Assembly: GCF_004151105.1 (NCBI RefSeq)
Contig: NZ_PHRF01000071.1
Span: 1-44,857, forward strand
Length of the DNA stretch: 44,857 nucleotides
Direction of reading: 5' to 3'
DNA from: Streptomyces sp. L-9-10
GTDB lineage: Bacteria > Actinomycetota > Actinomycetes > Streptomycetales > Streptomycetaceae
Each line of letters starts with the position of its first letter. Position 1 is the first letter of the stretch. The notes under the pieces were generated by a model, which was not told where the DNA came from, did not search any database, and saw only the letters and a list, made by a program, of their open reading frames with translations. Of the stretch, positions 1-7,848 are shown one piece after another. The position numbers and the translations under genes are program-made.

Positions 1-99
1 CGCGACCGCCCCCCACCCAAACCTGGGATCGGTAGGTCCCCCCACCCCCCTAGCGTCCACCTCGACGGTCACACACCACGCCGCGGGAGGCAGTACGTC

Positions 100-513
100 A
101 TGGGAATCTTCCGGAAGCGCAAAAGCCGCGAAGAGCGCGCCGCCGAGATCGCCAACAAGATGGCCAGTGGCAAGGGGTTCTACGGACGGACCACACGCGC
201 GTTCGTCGGCCGCGAGGACTTCGCCAGTCTTCAGGGGTCGATCGGTGCGTACAACTCCACCGGCCACGTCCAGCAGTTGCTCGCCGCCGGCGCGCCCACC
301 ACGCTCGCCGTCGTCGTGTCGATCAGCGACACGGGCAAGCTCGTCAACTTCGATCCCATCGTGGACCTGGTCGTCCGGCCGGCCGGAGCCGCCGACCACA
401 TCGCGCTCCAGACCATCGTGTCGAAGCTCGCGATCCCGCGCACCGGCGACCAGGTCCTCCTGGTCGCCGACCCGTCGCGGCCCGGCGGCTTCCTCTACGC
501 CGGGATGGTGTGA
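100..513 (+). CDS. Conserved hypothetical protein, 137 aa
   Basis: This is a small soluble protein with no domain I recognise. The N-terminus is basic and Lys/Arg/Glu-rich (MGIFRKRKSREERAAEIANK); the rest alternates short hydrophobic strands and looks like a compact alpha/beta fold. There is no signal peptide, membrane segment or Cys pair. The ATG start is supported by GGGAGG at 85-90, about 9 nt upstream. Coding is supported by strongly GC-biased third positions. It converges on purA and the two are separated by a hairpin. It is probably a lineage-conserved actinobacterial protein of unknown role. Confidence 0.75.
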   Translation: MGIFRKRKSREERAAEIANKMASGKGFYGRTTRAFVGREDFASLQGSIGAYNSTGHVQQLLAAGAPTTLAVVVSISDTGKLVNFDPIVDLVVRPAGAADHIALQTIVSKLAIPRTGDQVLLVADPSRPGGFLYAGMV

Positions 514-521
514 CCGAGTCC

Positions 522-552
522 GGGCCCCCCGGGGATCCTCCCCCGGGGACCC
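522..552. terminator. Bidirectional terminator between gene 100-513 and purA
   Basis: CCCCGGGG at 527-534 and again at 541-548 (self-complementary octamers) flank a 6-nt loop and form a GC-only stem, extended imperfectly by GGG/CCC on the outside. It lies between two convergent stop codons. There is no U tract, which is usual for Streptomyces hairpin terminators. Confidence 0.5.
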
Positions 553-594
553 CTCGCACGGCCCCGAACCGGCCGAACCGGCCGAACCCCGTTC

Positions 595-1878
595 CTACAG
601 GAACGAGTTGATCTGGATCGTTTCCGTACGGCCCGGACCCACGCCGATCGCCGAGATCGGCGCTCCCGACATCTCCTCCAGCGCCTTCACGTAATCCTGC
701 GCGTTCTTCGGCAGGTCGGTGAAGGTCTTCGCCTTCGTGATGTCCTCCGACCAGCCGGGCAGGTACTCGTACACCGGCGTCGCGTGGTGGAAGTCCGTCT
801 GGCTGTACGGGAGTTCCTCGACGCGCTTGCCGTCGATCTCGTACGCCACGCACACCGGGATCCGCTCCCAGCCGGTGAGCACGTCGAGCTTGGTGAGGAA
901 GAAGTCCGTCAGGCCGTTGACCCGCGTCGCGTAGCGCGCGATCACCGCGTCGAACCAGCCGCAGCGGCGGTCGCGGCCCGTTGTGACGCCCCGCTCGCCG
1001 CCGATGCGGCGCAGCGCCTCGCCGTCCTCGTCGAACAGTTCCGTCGGGAACGGTCCGGCGCCGACGCGTGTCGTGTACGCCTTGAGGATGCCGATGACCC
1101 GGGTGATCTTCGTCGGCCCGACCCCCGCGCCCGTGCAGGCGCCGCCCGCCGTCGGGTTGGACGAGGTGACGAAGGGGTACGTGCCGTGGTCCACGTCGAG
1201 CAGCGTGCCCTGGCCGCCCTCGAAGAGGACGACCTTGCCCTCGTCGATGGCGTTGTTGAGGATCAGCGTCGTGTCCGCGACGTACGGCTTGAGCCGGCCG
1301 GCGAACGTCAGCAGTTCCTCGACGACCTTGCCGGACTCTATGGCGCGCCGGTTGAAGACCTTGGCGAGCAGCTGGTTCTTGGACTCCAGCGCCGCTTCGA
1401 CCTTCTGCTCCAGGATCGACTCGTCGTAGAGGTCCTGGACGCGGATGCCGGTGCGGTTGATCTTGTCGGCGTAGGTCGGGCCGATGCCGCGGCCGGTCGT
1501 ACCGATCTTCCGCTTGCCGAGGAACCGTTCCGTCACCTTGTCGACGGTGACGTTGTACGGCGTGATCAAGTGCGCGTTACCACTGATCAGTAGCTTGGAT
1601 GTGTCGACACCGCGCTCGTTGAGCCCGCTCAGCTCGGAGAACAGGACAGCCGGGTCGACGACCACTCCGTTGCCGATCACCGGGGTACACCCCGGGGAGA
1701 GGATTCCGGAAGGGAGAAGGTGCAGTGCGTACTTCTGGTCGCCCACGACGACCGTGTGGCCGGCGTTGTTGCCGCCCTGATAGCGCACGACATAGTCCAC
1801 GGACCCACCGAGCAGGTCGGTGGCCTTTCCCTTGCCTTCGTCACCCCACTGAGCACCGAGCAGCACAAGTGCGGGCAC
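595..1878 (-). CDS. purA: Adenylosuccinate synthetase
   Basis: PurA joins IMP and aspartate using GTP to give adenylosuccinate, the first committed step from IMP to AMP, in the cytoplasm. The 427 residues match the family length. Diagnostic motifs are present in order: the N-terminal GTP-binding loop GAQWGDEGKGK with the catalytic Asp, GNNAGHTVVV with the catalytic His, GTTGRGIGPTYADK for IMP binding, VLFEGGQGTLLDVDHGTYP, and the C-terminal GVTTGRDRRCGW. The start is GTG at 1876-1878, preceded on the minus strand by a GGAAGGGG-type ribosome site. The gene is transcribed alone, divergent from the kinase-like gene at 2096. No key residue appears to be missing. Confidence 0.97.
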   Translation of the reverse strand: MPALVLLGAQWGDEGKGKATDLLGGSVDYVVRYQGGNNAGHTVVVGDQKYALHLLPSGILSPGCTPVIGNGVVVDPAVLFSELSGLNERGVDTSKLLISGNAHLITPYNVTVDKVTERFLGKRKIGTTGRGIGPTYADKINRTGIRVQDLYDESILEQKVEAALESKNQLLAKVFNRRAIESGKVVEELLTFAGRLKPYVADTTLILNNAIDEGKVVLFEGGQGTLLDVDHGTYPFVTSSNPTAGGACTGAGVGPTKITRVIGILKAYTTRVGAGPFPTELFDEDGEALRRIGGERGVTTGRDRRCGWFDAVIARYATRVNGLTDFFLTKLDVLTGWERIPVCVAYEIDGKRVEELPYSQTDFHHATPVYEYLPGWSEDITKAKTFTDLPKNAQDYVKALEEMSGAPISAIGVGPGRTETIQINSFL

Positions 1879-2033
1879 AGGCGTACACCCCTTCCGGGCG
1901 GGGCATGTCCAAGGTCAGGGGGCGCGCAAACGCCGTTCATACGGCGCGTGTACGCCATATCTACGCGTATGACATCGCACAACGTTGTACGACGCGGTCC
2001 TGACCGTCGAACCGGATGCCCCGGAATAGACGA

Positions 2034-2061
2034 AGCCCCTGGCGCAATAGCGCAAGGGGCT
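2034..2061. other. Strong hairpin in the purA / kinase-like divergent region
   Basis: AGCCCCT(g)GCGC-aata-GCGC(a)AGGGGCT forms an 11-bp stem with one mismatch and a 4-nt loop. It lies about 35 nt upstream of the GTG at 2096 and about 155 nt upstream of the purA start, so it is not a 3' terminator for either adjacent gene. It could insulate the two divergent promoters or act in the 5' leader of one of the two genes. No purine-riboswitch core was recognised around it. Confidence 0.45.
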
Positions 2062-2095
2062 CTTGCACAAAGATGCTACCCGAGGAAGGACCGAG

Positions 2096-2977
2096 GTGTC
2101 GGCTCCAGAGCCCGCCGAGAACGGTGCGCAACAGCTTCTGGTGGTCATCGACCCCTTCGCCCGCAGGACCGACGGCGAATCGGTGCGGATCGCGAAGGAC
2201 GTGCTGAGCGCGGGGGCGGGGGTGAAGCTGTGTCTGCCCGACGGCCCCGAGGAATTCGCGCGGGCGCTGGCCCGGCGGGGCAGCAGACGGCCCGTGGTCG
2301 TGGGCGACGACCGGGCGCTGCTGCGGACCGTCGCCCTCCTCCACCGGGAACGGGAGCTGGCCTCGGGCGCGCTGTCGCTGGTGCCGATCGGCGCTTCCGT
2401 GGAGCTGGCCCGTTCCCTGGGTGTGCCCACGGGCGCGGTGGCGGCGGCGCGTGCCGTGCTGGACGGCGCGGCGCGCCGGCTCGATCTGCTGGTGGACGAC
2501 AGCGACGGGGTGGTGCTGGGGGATCTGCGGATCCCGGCGCTGCCCGCGGCGCGCGCGCCGGGCGCGGCCCCGGCGGCGGGGTCGGTCTGGCACACCTGCC
2601 GTTCCCTGGTCCGCACGCTCGTACGGCCGGTCCCGTATGTGTTTGCGGCACATACACACCATCGGCTGAGGGTGGAGGCGGACGGTGTGCTGCTGAACGA
2701 TCTGGACGAGCCGGTCGAGGGCGTACGGGTGTCGTCCCGCGGGGGCCGCGCCGAGGTCGTGATCCGTACGCACGCCTCGGCCGAGCCGGTCCGCGCCAGC
2801 GCGCTGTCCGTCACGGTCTCGGGCGCGGACTTCCGCTACCGCGCGGACACCCGCGTCACGGGCCCCGTACGGACGCGGACCTGGACGCTCCGGCCGGGGG
2901 CGTGGCAGCTGACGCTTCCGACGGCGGCGGGCCCCGGCGCCGGGAGGGGGGCCGGAGCGGGGGCGGGCTCCAGGTAG
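2096..2977 (+). CDS. Diacylglycerol/lipid-kinase-like protein, probably non-catalytic
   Basis: The 293-aa protein has the layout of the diacylglycerol kinase catalytic fold: an N-terminal Rossmann-like half beginning LLVVIDPFARRTDGES and a C-terminal beta-sandwich half with alternating strands. Where active family members have the nucleotide-binding GGDGT motif this protein reads VVVGDDRALLRTV, and the usual PxGTxND stretch reads LVPIGASVELARSLG. The ATP-binding residues are therefore not conserved and I infer a pseudoenzyme or a different ligand. I chose GTG at 2096 because AGGAAGGA (2083-2090) sits 5 nt before it; an upstream ATG at 2063 has no such site and falls inside the upstream hairpin region. 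The membrane protein at 3016 follows in the same direction after 38 nt. Confidence 0.7.
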   Translation: MSAPEPAENGAQQLLVVIDPFARRTDGESVRIAKDVLSAGAGVKLCLPDGPEEFARALARRGSRRPVVVGDDRALLRTVALLHRERELASGALSLVPIGASVELARSLGVPTGAVAAARAVLDGAARRLDLLVDDSDGVVLGDLRIPALPAARAPGAAPAAGSVWHTCRSLVRTLVRPVPYVFAAHTHHRLRVEADGVLLNDLDEPVEGVRVSSRGGRAEVVIRTHASAEPVRASALSVTVSGADFRYRADTRVTGPVRTRTWTLRPGAWQLTLPTAAGPGAGRGAGAGAGSR

Positions 2978-3015
2978 TCTCGACCCCCGGTTCCGAGCCC
3001 GGGGGGGGCACATCA

Positions 3016-3621
3016 ATGCGGGACAACGCGTCGCAGAACCCTGCGCTGGATGTCACGGACACGGCCGAGGCGCTGGCCGGCTACCGGGCGCGCGCCGGTA
3101 CGTGGGCGCGCGCCGGTCTGGCCCTGCTGGTCGGCAGCGGGGCCATCGGCCTGATCGCGGCCGGCCGGGGCCTGGACGACGTGGTCGAGATGGTGCCGAA
3201 TCTGCTGGCGCTGTCCCTGGCCGCGCTGGGTATGGGCCTCGTCTCCCTCCGGCTTTCCGGCCGGATGCGGCGCCACCTGGCGGCGGCCCCCTGGACCGTC
3301 TGCGTCGCCGTATCGGTCCCGCGCGGATGGCGGGCCGCGACGGTGGTGCTGCGGGACCCGGCGACCGGAGAGCTGTGGCCACTGACCGTGTGGGCGGTAG
3401 GGAGCCGCTACCAACCGGTCCGGCCCGCCCCGGGCGGCGTCCTGTGGTGGTGCGGCGACCCCCGGACCGGCGGGGTCATCGCGCCTCCGGGCGGTACGGA
3501 GCTGATCTGGACGCGAGCGGTACGGGGAAGCGGGGCGCGGCGGCGGGCCGTACAGCGGGCGCAGCGGGCCGGGCTGCTTGAGCAGCAGCTGCCGCACACG
3601 CGGTCGGACGTATCGCGCTGA
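3016..3621 (+). CDS. Small integral membrane protein, unknown function
   Basis: The 201-aa protein has two predicted transmembrane helices near residues 33-51 (around LALLVGSGAIGLIAAG) and 57-77 (around NLLALSLAALGMGLVSL), forming a hairpin. A cytoplasmic-looking domain of about 120 aa with Trp-rich strands (LWWCGDPRTGG) follows, then a very basic Arg-rich C-terminus. The start ATG follows a G-rich run (GGGGGGGG) that could serve as a ribosome site. It lies 38 nt after the lipid-kinase-like gene and may be co-transcribed with it. I do not recognise a named family; the architecture resembles conserved actinobacterial membrane proteins. Confidence 0.65.
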   Translation: MRDNASQNPALDVTDTAEALAGYRARAGTWARAGLALLVGSGAIGLIAAGRGLDDVVEMVPNLLALSLAALGMGLVSLRLSGRMRRHLAAAPWTVCVAVSVPRGWRAATVVLRDPATGELWPLTVWAVGSRYQPVRPAPGGVLWWCGDPRTGGVIAPPGGTELIWTRAVRGSGARRRAVQRAQRAGLLEQQLPHTRSDVSR

Positions 3622-3720
3622 CGCTGACGGGTCTGGTGGGGGTGCCGTCAAACGCGCGTACCGGCCGGAACCCAGCGCCTGAGGCCCACGCCCGCCCGGC
3701 CGGGGACGACGCCCGCCGCC

Positions 3721-4350
3721 TCAGTCCCCGCGCGCGCTCCCGCCCCCGGCCTCCGCCGTGCGCCTGGTCTCCTGGTAGACCTTCCACCGGTCCATCAGCG
3801 CGAGCAGTTCCACCTGGAGGAACTCGAAGAACTCGACCGTCTCCGCCACCCGCGCCCCCGCCGGGGTGTCCCTGCCGAGCGTCGTGGCGCCGTCGCGCAG
3901 GGTGTTCTCCCAGCGGCTCAGGATGGAGTCGCGCTGGGCGAAGGTGGTGTACCAGAGCTCGTTGTGCAGCCGGTAGCGGTCGCGGCGTGAACCGGGGTCG
4001 CGCTCCCTGCCGACCATGCTGACCTGGGTCAGATAGCGGACGGCCCCCGAGACGGCCGCGGGACTGATCTGGAGCCGTTCGCTCAGTTCGGCGGAGGTCA
4101 TGCTCGCGTCGTCCGAGCTGAGCAGTGCCGCGAAGACCCGGGAGGCCGTGCGCTGCATCCCGGCCTCGGTCATGTCGGCCGCGAAGCGCTCCACGAAGCG
4201 GGCCACGGCCTCCTCGTCACGGACCACGGCTTCCTCGTCGCGCCGCGTACCACCCGCGCCGGTGCTCCCGCTCGCACTCCCGCCCGTGCTCCCGCCCGCG
4301 TGCACGCCCTCGGTCCCGTTCGCGCCCCGGCGCTGGTCCTCGCTGCTCAT
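3721..4350 (-). CDS. MarR/GbsR-type transcriptional regulator
   Basis: A cytoplasmic DNA-binding regulator of 209 aa. Residues 1-45 are a low-complexity Gly/Ser/Thr region (the DNA repeats a cgcccgtgctcc-like unit). A winged helix-turn-helix follows, with helices around MTSAELSERLQISPAAVSGA and a wing ending GRERDPGSRRDRYRL. The C-terminal half is helical and typical of GbsR/MarR dimerisation regions (WENTLRDGATTLG onward). It is transcribed divergently from an exporter-like ABC operon with 105 nt between the start codons, the classic arrangement for a local repressor. The palindrome at 4417-4429 is the likely operator. GGGGAGA lies about 10 nt before the ATG. The inducing ligand cannot be read from sequence. 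Confidence 0.8.
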   Translation of the reverse strand: MSSEDQRRGANGTEGVHAGGSTGGSASGSTGAGGTRRDEEAVVRDEEAVARFVERFAADMTEAGMQRTASRVFAALLSSDDASMTSAELSERLQISPAAVSGAVRYLTQVSMVGRERDPGSRRDRYRLHNELWYTTFAQRDSILSRWENTLRDGATTLGRDTPAGARVAETVEFFEFLQVELLALMDRWKVYQETRRTAEAGGGSARGD

Positions 4351-4416
4351 CGGCCCATCGTCTCCCCTGCTCGGCGTCCACCTCGATCTTAACCCGAACC
4401 CTTTTTACGCTTCCTT

Positions 4417-4429
4417 AACTTCATAAGTT
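4417..4429. promoter_or_regulatory. Palindromic operator candidate for the MarR-type regulator
   Basis: AACTT-cat-AAGTT is a perfect 13-bp dyad in an unusually AT-rich patch of the divergent promoter region. It lies 14 nt upstream of the -10 hexamer TACGTT (4443-4448) of the ABC operon, so it overlaps the expected -35 position. A dimeric winged-helix repressor bound here would block that promoter and could also control its own gene. Assignment to the neighbouring regulator is inference. Confidence 0.55.
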
Positions 4430-4442
4430 TGTGAAAGTAGCG

Positions 4443-4448
4443 TACGTT
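4443..4448 (+). promoter_or_regulatory. -10 element of the ABC operon, leaderless type
   Basis: TACGTT fits TANNNT and ends 7 nt before the ATG at 4456. No Shine-Dalgarno sequence precedes that ATG, so transcription probably starts at or next to the start codon. Confidence 0.45.
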
Positions 4449-4455
4449 CCGAAGC

Positions 4456-5409
4456 ATGACGAAGGCAATCACGGTCGCCGGACTGCACAAGTCGTTCGGC
4501 CGGACGCACGCGCTGGACGGCCTTGACCTCGCCGTCGAGGCCGGCGAGGTCCATGGCTTCCTCGGACCCAACGGAGCCGGCAAGTCCACCACCATCAGAG
4601 TGCTCCTCGGACTGCTGCGCGCCGACTCCGGCGCGGCCCAGCTGCTCGGCCGGGACCCGTGGAAGGACGCCGTCGAACTGCACCGGCGCGTCGCCTACGT
4701 ACCCGGGGACGTGACCCTGTGGCGCAACCTCTCCGGCGGCGAGGTCATCGACCTGTACGGGCGGCTGCGCGGGGGCCTGGGCGCGGCCCGGCGGGCCGAT
4801 CTCGTCGAGCGCTTCGAGCTGGACCCCACCAAGAAGGGGCGTACGTACTCCAAGGGCAACCGGCAGAAGGTCGCCCTCGTCGCCGCGTTCGCCTCGGACG
4901 TCGATGTGCTGATCCTCGACGAGCCGACCTCCGGGCTCGACCCGCTGATGGAGGAGGTCTTCCAGCGGTGTGTCGAGGAGGAGCGCGACCGGGGCAGGAC
5001 CGTGCTCCTCTCCAGCCATGTGCTGAGCGAGGTCGAGGCGCTCTGCGACCGGGTGAGCATCATCCGCAAAGGCGTGACCGTCGAGTCCGGCTCGCTCTCC
5101 GAACTGCGTCATCTGACCCGTACGAGCGTGAGCGCGGAGCTGTCCTGCGAGCCGGACGGACTGGCCGGGCTCCCCGGCGTGCACGACCTCGACATCCAGG
5201 GGAAGCGCGTCAGGCTCCAGGTCGACACCGACAAGCTGGACGCTGTACTGCGCTCGCTCTCGGCATCGGGCATCCGTTCGCTGACCAGCACTCCGCCCAC
5301 GCTGGAGGAGCTGTTCATGCGCCACTACGCGGCCGATGACGCGCCCGGGGCCGAAGGTGCCCACGCGGCCGATGAGGCCCACGCGGCCGGCGGGGCGGTC
5401 GCGTCATGA
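4456..5409 (+). CDS. ABC transporter ATP-binding protein (DrrA-like exporter family)
   Basis: The 317-aa cytoplasmic ATPase subunit powers an exporter with the permease encoded next. The nucleotide-binding domain shows Walker A GPNGAGKS (37-44), signature YSKGNRQKV (132-140), Walker B VLILDEPTSGLD (152-163) and the switch His in LLSSHVLSE. A C-terminal domain of about 80 aa follows as in DrrA-type drug exporters, and the last 25 residues are an Ala/His/Glu low-complexity tail made by a short DNA duplication. There is no Shine-Dalgarno site; a leaderless start is likely. Its last 4 nt overlap the permease start (ATGA). The local MarR-type regulator probably controls it. Confidence 0.92.
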   Translation: MTKAITVAGLHKSFGRTHALDGLDLAVEAGEVHGFLGPNGAGKSTTIRVLLGLLRADSGAAQLLGRDPWKDAVELHRRVAYVPGDVTLWRNLSGGEVIDLYGRLRGGLGAARRADLVERFELDPTKKGRTYSKGNRQKVALVAAFASDVDVLILDEPTSGLDPLMEEVFQRCVEEERDRGRTVLLSSHVLSEVEALCDRVSIIRKGVTVESGSLSELRHLTRTSVSAELSCEPDGLAGLPGVHDLDIQGKRVRLQVDTDKLDAVLRSLSASGIRSLTSTPPTLEELFMRHYAADDAPGAEGAHAADEAHAAGGAVAS

Positions 5410-7025
5410 CCACCGCCACCCTGGCCGTACCGGTGGCGCGCACCGGCGGCGGACGGCAGCTCGCCGGCACCGGAACGCTCCTGAGGCTCGCCCTGCGCCG
5501 GGACCGGATCATCCTGCCGGTGTGGGTGCTGGTGCTCGGCGCCTCGTACCTGTCCGTCACGCAGTCCGTCTCGACGCTGTACGACACGGACGCCGAGCGG
5601 GCCGGCCTCGTCCGGTCGATGTCCGCCAACGGCTCGCTGCGCGCCCTGTACGGACCCGTCTTCAGCGACTCCGTGGGCGGGCTCACCTCCTGGCGCATGG
5701 TCGCCTTCGGCGCCGCGCTCGCGGCGGTGATGAGCCTGGTCATCGTCGTACGGCACACCCGGGAGGAAGAGGAGACGGGCCGTCAGGAGATGCTCTCCTC
5801 GGCGATGGTCGGACGCCGGGCGCCACTGACCGCGGCGCTGCTCACGGCGCTGATCGCCAACGCCGCGCTGGTCCTGGCGGTCGCCGCCGGGCTCGTCGGC
5901 AACGGACAGAACGCCACCGGCGCGCTGGCGCTCGGCCTCGCGACCGGCGGGGTCGGCATGCTCTTCGCCTGCACCGCCGCCATCGCCGCGCAGATCACCG
6001 AGAACGCCCGGCTCGCGAAGGGGCTGACGGCCGCCGTCATCGGCGCCGCGTTCGTACTCAAAGCGGCGGGCGACGCGTCGGCCGACGACGGTTCGTCCCC
6101 GCTGACCTGGCTCTCCCCGATCGGCTGGGCCGAGAACGTACGCGCCTTCGCCGGCGAACGCTGGTGGGTGCTGCTGGTCCTGCTGGCCGCGATCGCCGTA
6201 CAGGCGGTCCTCGCGTACACCCTGGCGGGCCGGCGCGACATCGGCATGAGCTTCTTCGCCGCGCGGCCGGGACCCGCGACGGGCACGCTCGCCACGGCGG
6301 GCGGGCTCGCGTGGCGCCTCCAGCGCGGCAGCGTGCTCGGCTGGGGAAGCGGCTTCCTGCTCGCCGGGATCATGTTCGGCGGCATCACCGACGGCGCGAC
6401 GGAGCTGGTCGGCGACAACCAGCAGACCCAGGAGATCATCCAGCGGATGGGCGGCCAGCAGGGACTGACCGATGCCTTCCTCGCCGCGATGGTCGGCATG
6501 CTGGGGATGGTCGCGGCGCTGTACGTGGTCGCGTCGGTGCTGCGGCTGTACGGCGAGGAGACCGGCGGGCGCGCGGAACCGGTCCTCGCGGGCGCGGTCG
6601 GCCGGCTCCGCTGGGCCGCCGGGCATCTGGCGATCGCCTTCGGCGGCGCGGGCCTGATCATGGCGCTCGGCGGTCTCGGCCTGTTCCTCGGATACGGCGA
6701 GCGCTTCGCGGCCATCCTCGGCGCCACGCTGGTCCAGTTGCCCGCGATCTGGGTCCTGGGCGCGCTGGCGGTCCTGCTGTACGGCGTCGTCCCGAAGGCG
6801 GCCGTGGCGGCATGGGGCGTCGCGGGCCTGGCCCTGGCCCTGGGCTGGATCGGTCCGGTGCTGGATCTGCCGCAGTCGGTGATGAACCTGTCGCCGTTCG
6901 GACACCTGCCGAAGCTGCCGGGCGGGGAGATGGCGTGGACGCCGGTGGTGGTGCTGACGCTGCTGGCGGTGGCGCTGGTGGGGGCGGGACTGGCGGGGCT
7001 GCGGCGCCGCGACCTGCTGACCTGA
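5406..7025 (+). CDS. ABC transporter permease, antibiotic-exporter type
   Basis: The 539-aa integral membrane subunit has about 12 hydrophobic segments arranged as two similar halves (first half around LRLALRRDRIILPVWVLVLG, second around RLQRGSVLGWGSGFLLAGI). That duplication is typical of the actinobacterial permeases annotated as exporters of polyketide antibiotics. It is translationally coupled to the ATPase through an ATGA overlap, so the two are made in stoichiometric amounts. The substrate is unknown; no biosynthetic genes are nearby, so self-resistance or lipid/drug efflux are equally possible. A perfect hairpin terminator follows 12 nt after the stop. Confidence 0.9.
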   Translation: MTTATLAVPVARTGGGRQLAGTGTLLRLALRRDRIILPVWVLVLGASYLSVTQSVSTLYDTDAERAGLVRSMSANGSLRALYGPVFSDSVGGLTSWRMVAFGAALAAVMSLVIVVRHTREEEETGRQEMLSSAMVGRRAPLTAALLTALIANAALVLAVAAGLVGNGQNATGALALGLATGGVGMLFACTAAIAAQITENARLAKGLTAAVIGAAFVLKAAGDASADDGSSPLTWLSPIGWAENVRAFAGERWWVLLVLLAAIAVQAVLAYTLAGRRDIGMSFFAARPGPATGTLATAGGLAWRLQRGSVLGWGSGFLLAGIMFGGITDGATELVGDNQQTQEIIQRMGGQQGLTDAFLAAMVGMLGMVAALYVVASVLRLYGEETGGRAEPVLAGAVGRLRWAAGHLAIAFGGAGLIMALGGLGLFLGYGERFAAILGATLVQLPAIWVLGALAVLLYGVVPKAAVAAWGVAGLALALGWIGPVLDLPQSVMNLSPFGHLPKLPGGEMAWTPVVVLTLLAVALVGAGLAGLRRRDLLT

Positions 7026-7036
7026 CCGGAGACGGG

Positions 7037-7081
7037 CATCGGCCCGCCTTGTCCACAGGCTGTGGACAAGGCGGGCCGATG
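7037..7081. terminator. Perfect bidirectional terminator after the ABC operon
   Basis: Two 22-nt arms (7037-7058 and 7060-7081) are exact reverse complements around a single central base, beginning CATCGGCCCGCCTTG. It separates the convergent permease and Uma2 genes and should stop transcription from both sides. Confidence 0.85.
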
Positions 7082-7096
7082 TGTGCGCCGCGTGCG

Positions 7097-7690
7097 TCAG
7101 CGGACGTAGTTCTTCAATTCCTCGGTGTCGAGCTCGATGCCCACGGGGTCGGGAAGGACGACCTTCTTGCCGAAGTCCGCCACCTGGAGATAGCCGTAGC
7201 CGTCCGGCGCCGGATCGCTGTGCACGGTGACCGTGCAGTGGTCACGATCGATCAGCAGATACATCGGGATGCCCGCGGCGGCGTAGGCGGCGGGCTTCTC
7301 CTTACGGTCCCGCCGGTCCGTGTCCCAGTCGTACGACGTGACCTCGACCGTCATCACCACGCGCGCCGGGTCGGCCCAGTCTCCCTGCCCCGCGAAATTC
7401 CCCTCCGGGGCAAGAACGGCGTCGGGTTTGGCGCGGCCCTTGCGGTACGCCTCGACCAGTAGCCCCAACTCGCCCCCCGCATAAAGCCACAGGTCGGGCC
7501 GGACTCGCATGCAGCGCTGTTGCAGCCATCTGATGATCTCGCTGTGGTCGCCGTCCGTCACGCCCTTGAACCCGATCCGTCCGTTGATGAACTCCAACCT
7601 GACGGTGTCGGACTCCCTCTCGATGAGTGTGGCGATCCTCTCGAACTCCTCGACGGACATCTGGACCGCGCGCTCTGCCATAACTGTCAT
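7097..7690 (-). CDS. Uma2-family (DUF820) PD-(D/E)xK nuclease-fold protein
   Basis: The 197-aa protein has the signature of the Uma2/DUF820 family: an N-terminal helix MSVEEFERIATL, an RLEFINGRI strand, KPDAVLAP with the first acidic residue (Asp90), VMTVEVTSYD with Glu116, and DRKEKPAAYAAAGIPMYLLI carrying the conserved Lys region and YxxxGI motif. These are the elements of a PD-(D/E)xK restriction-like active site, all present here. Family members are common and multicopy in Streptomyces and cyanobacteria and their biological role is poorly known. The ATG is preceded by a near-perfect AGGAGGTG. An inverted repeat at 7761-7780 lies upstream and may be an operator. The gene stands alone. Confidence 0.88.
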   Translation of the reverse strand: MTVMAERAVQMSVEEFERIATLIERESDTVRLEFINGRIGFKGVTDGDHSEIIRWLQQRCMRVRPDLWLYAGGELGLLVEAYRKGRAKPDAVLAPEGNFAGQGDWADPARVVMTVEVTSYDWDTDRRDRKEKPAAYAAAGIPMYLLIDRDHCTVTVHSDPAPDGYGYLQVADFGKKVVLPDPVGIELDTEELKNYVR

Positions 7691-7760
7691 GGTGCACCTC
7701 CTGTCAGGCGGACACCAGCGTGACGTGACCCCGAGCGGACGAGACGGTTCCTTCCGGTGC

Positions 7761-7780
7761 GATCACCCGTGCGAGTGATC
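7761..7780. promoter_or_regulatory. Inverted repeat upstream of the Uma2 gene
   Basis: GATCAC-N8-GTGATC is a perfect 6-bp dyad, 70 nt upstream of the Uma2 start and 69 nt downstream of the response-regulator stop. It could be an operator for the Uma2 promoter or, less likely, part of a weak terminator. Confidence 0.3.
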
Positions 7781-7848
7781 AAATGACCGGTACTCGCCAG
7801 CCCGGCCACGCGGCCCCCAGTATCAGGTCAGCCCGGCGTCGGCTCGCC

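Noticed and set aside
2011..2075. Possible tRNA or purine riboswitch in the purA leader
   Set aside because: Only one stem is present; there is no cloverleaf, no TTC loop and no purine-riboswitch junction core.
4456..7025. ABC operon as part of an antibiotic gene cluster
   Set aside because: No biosynthetic genes occur within the window; neighbours are housekeeping or regulatory.
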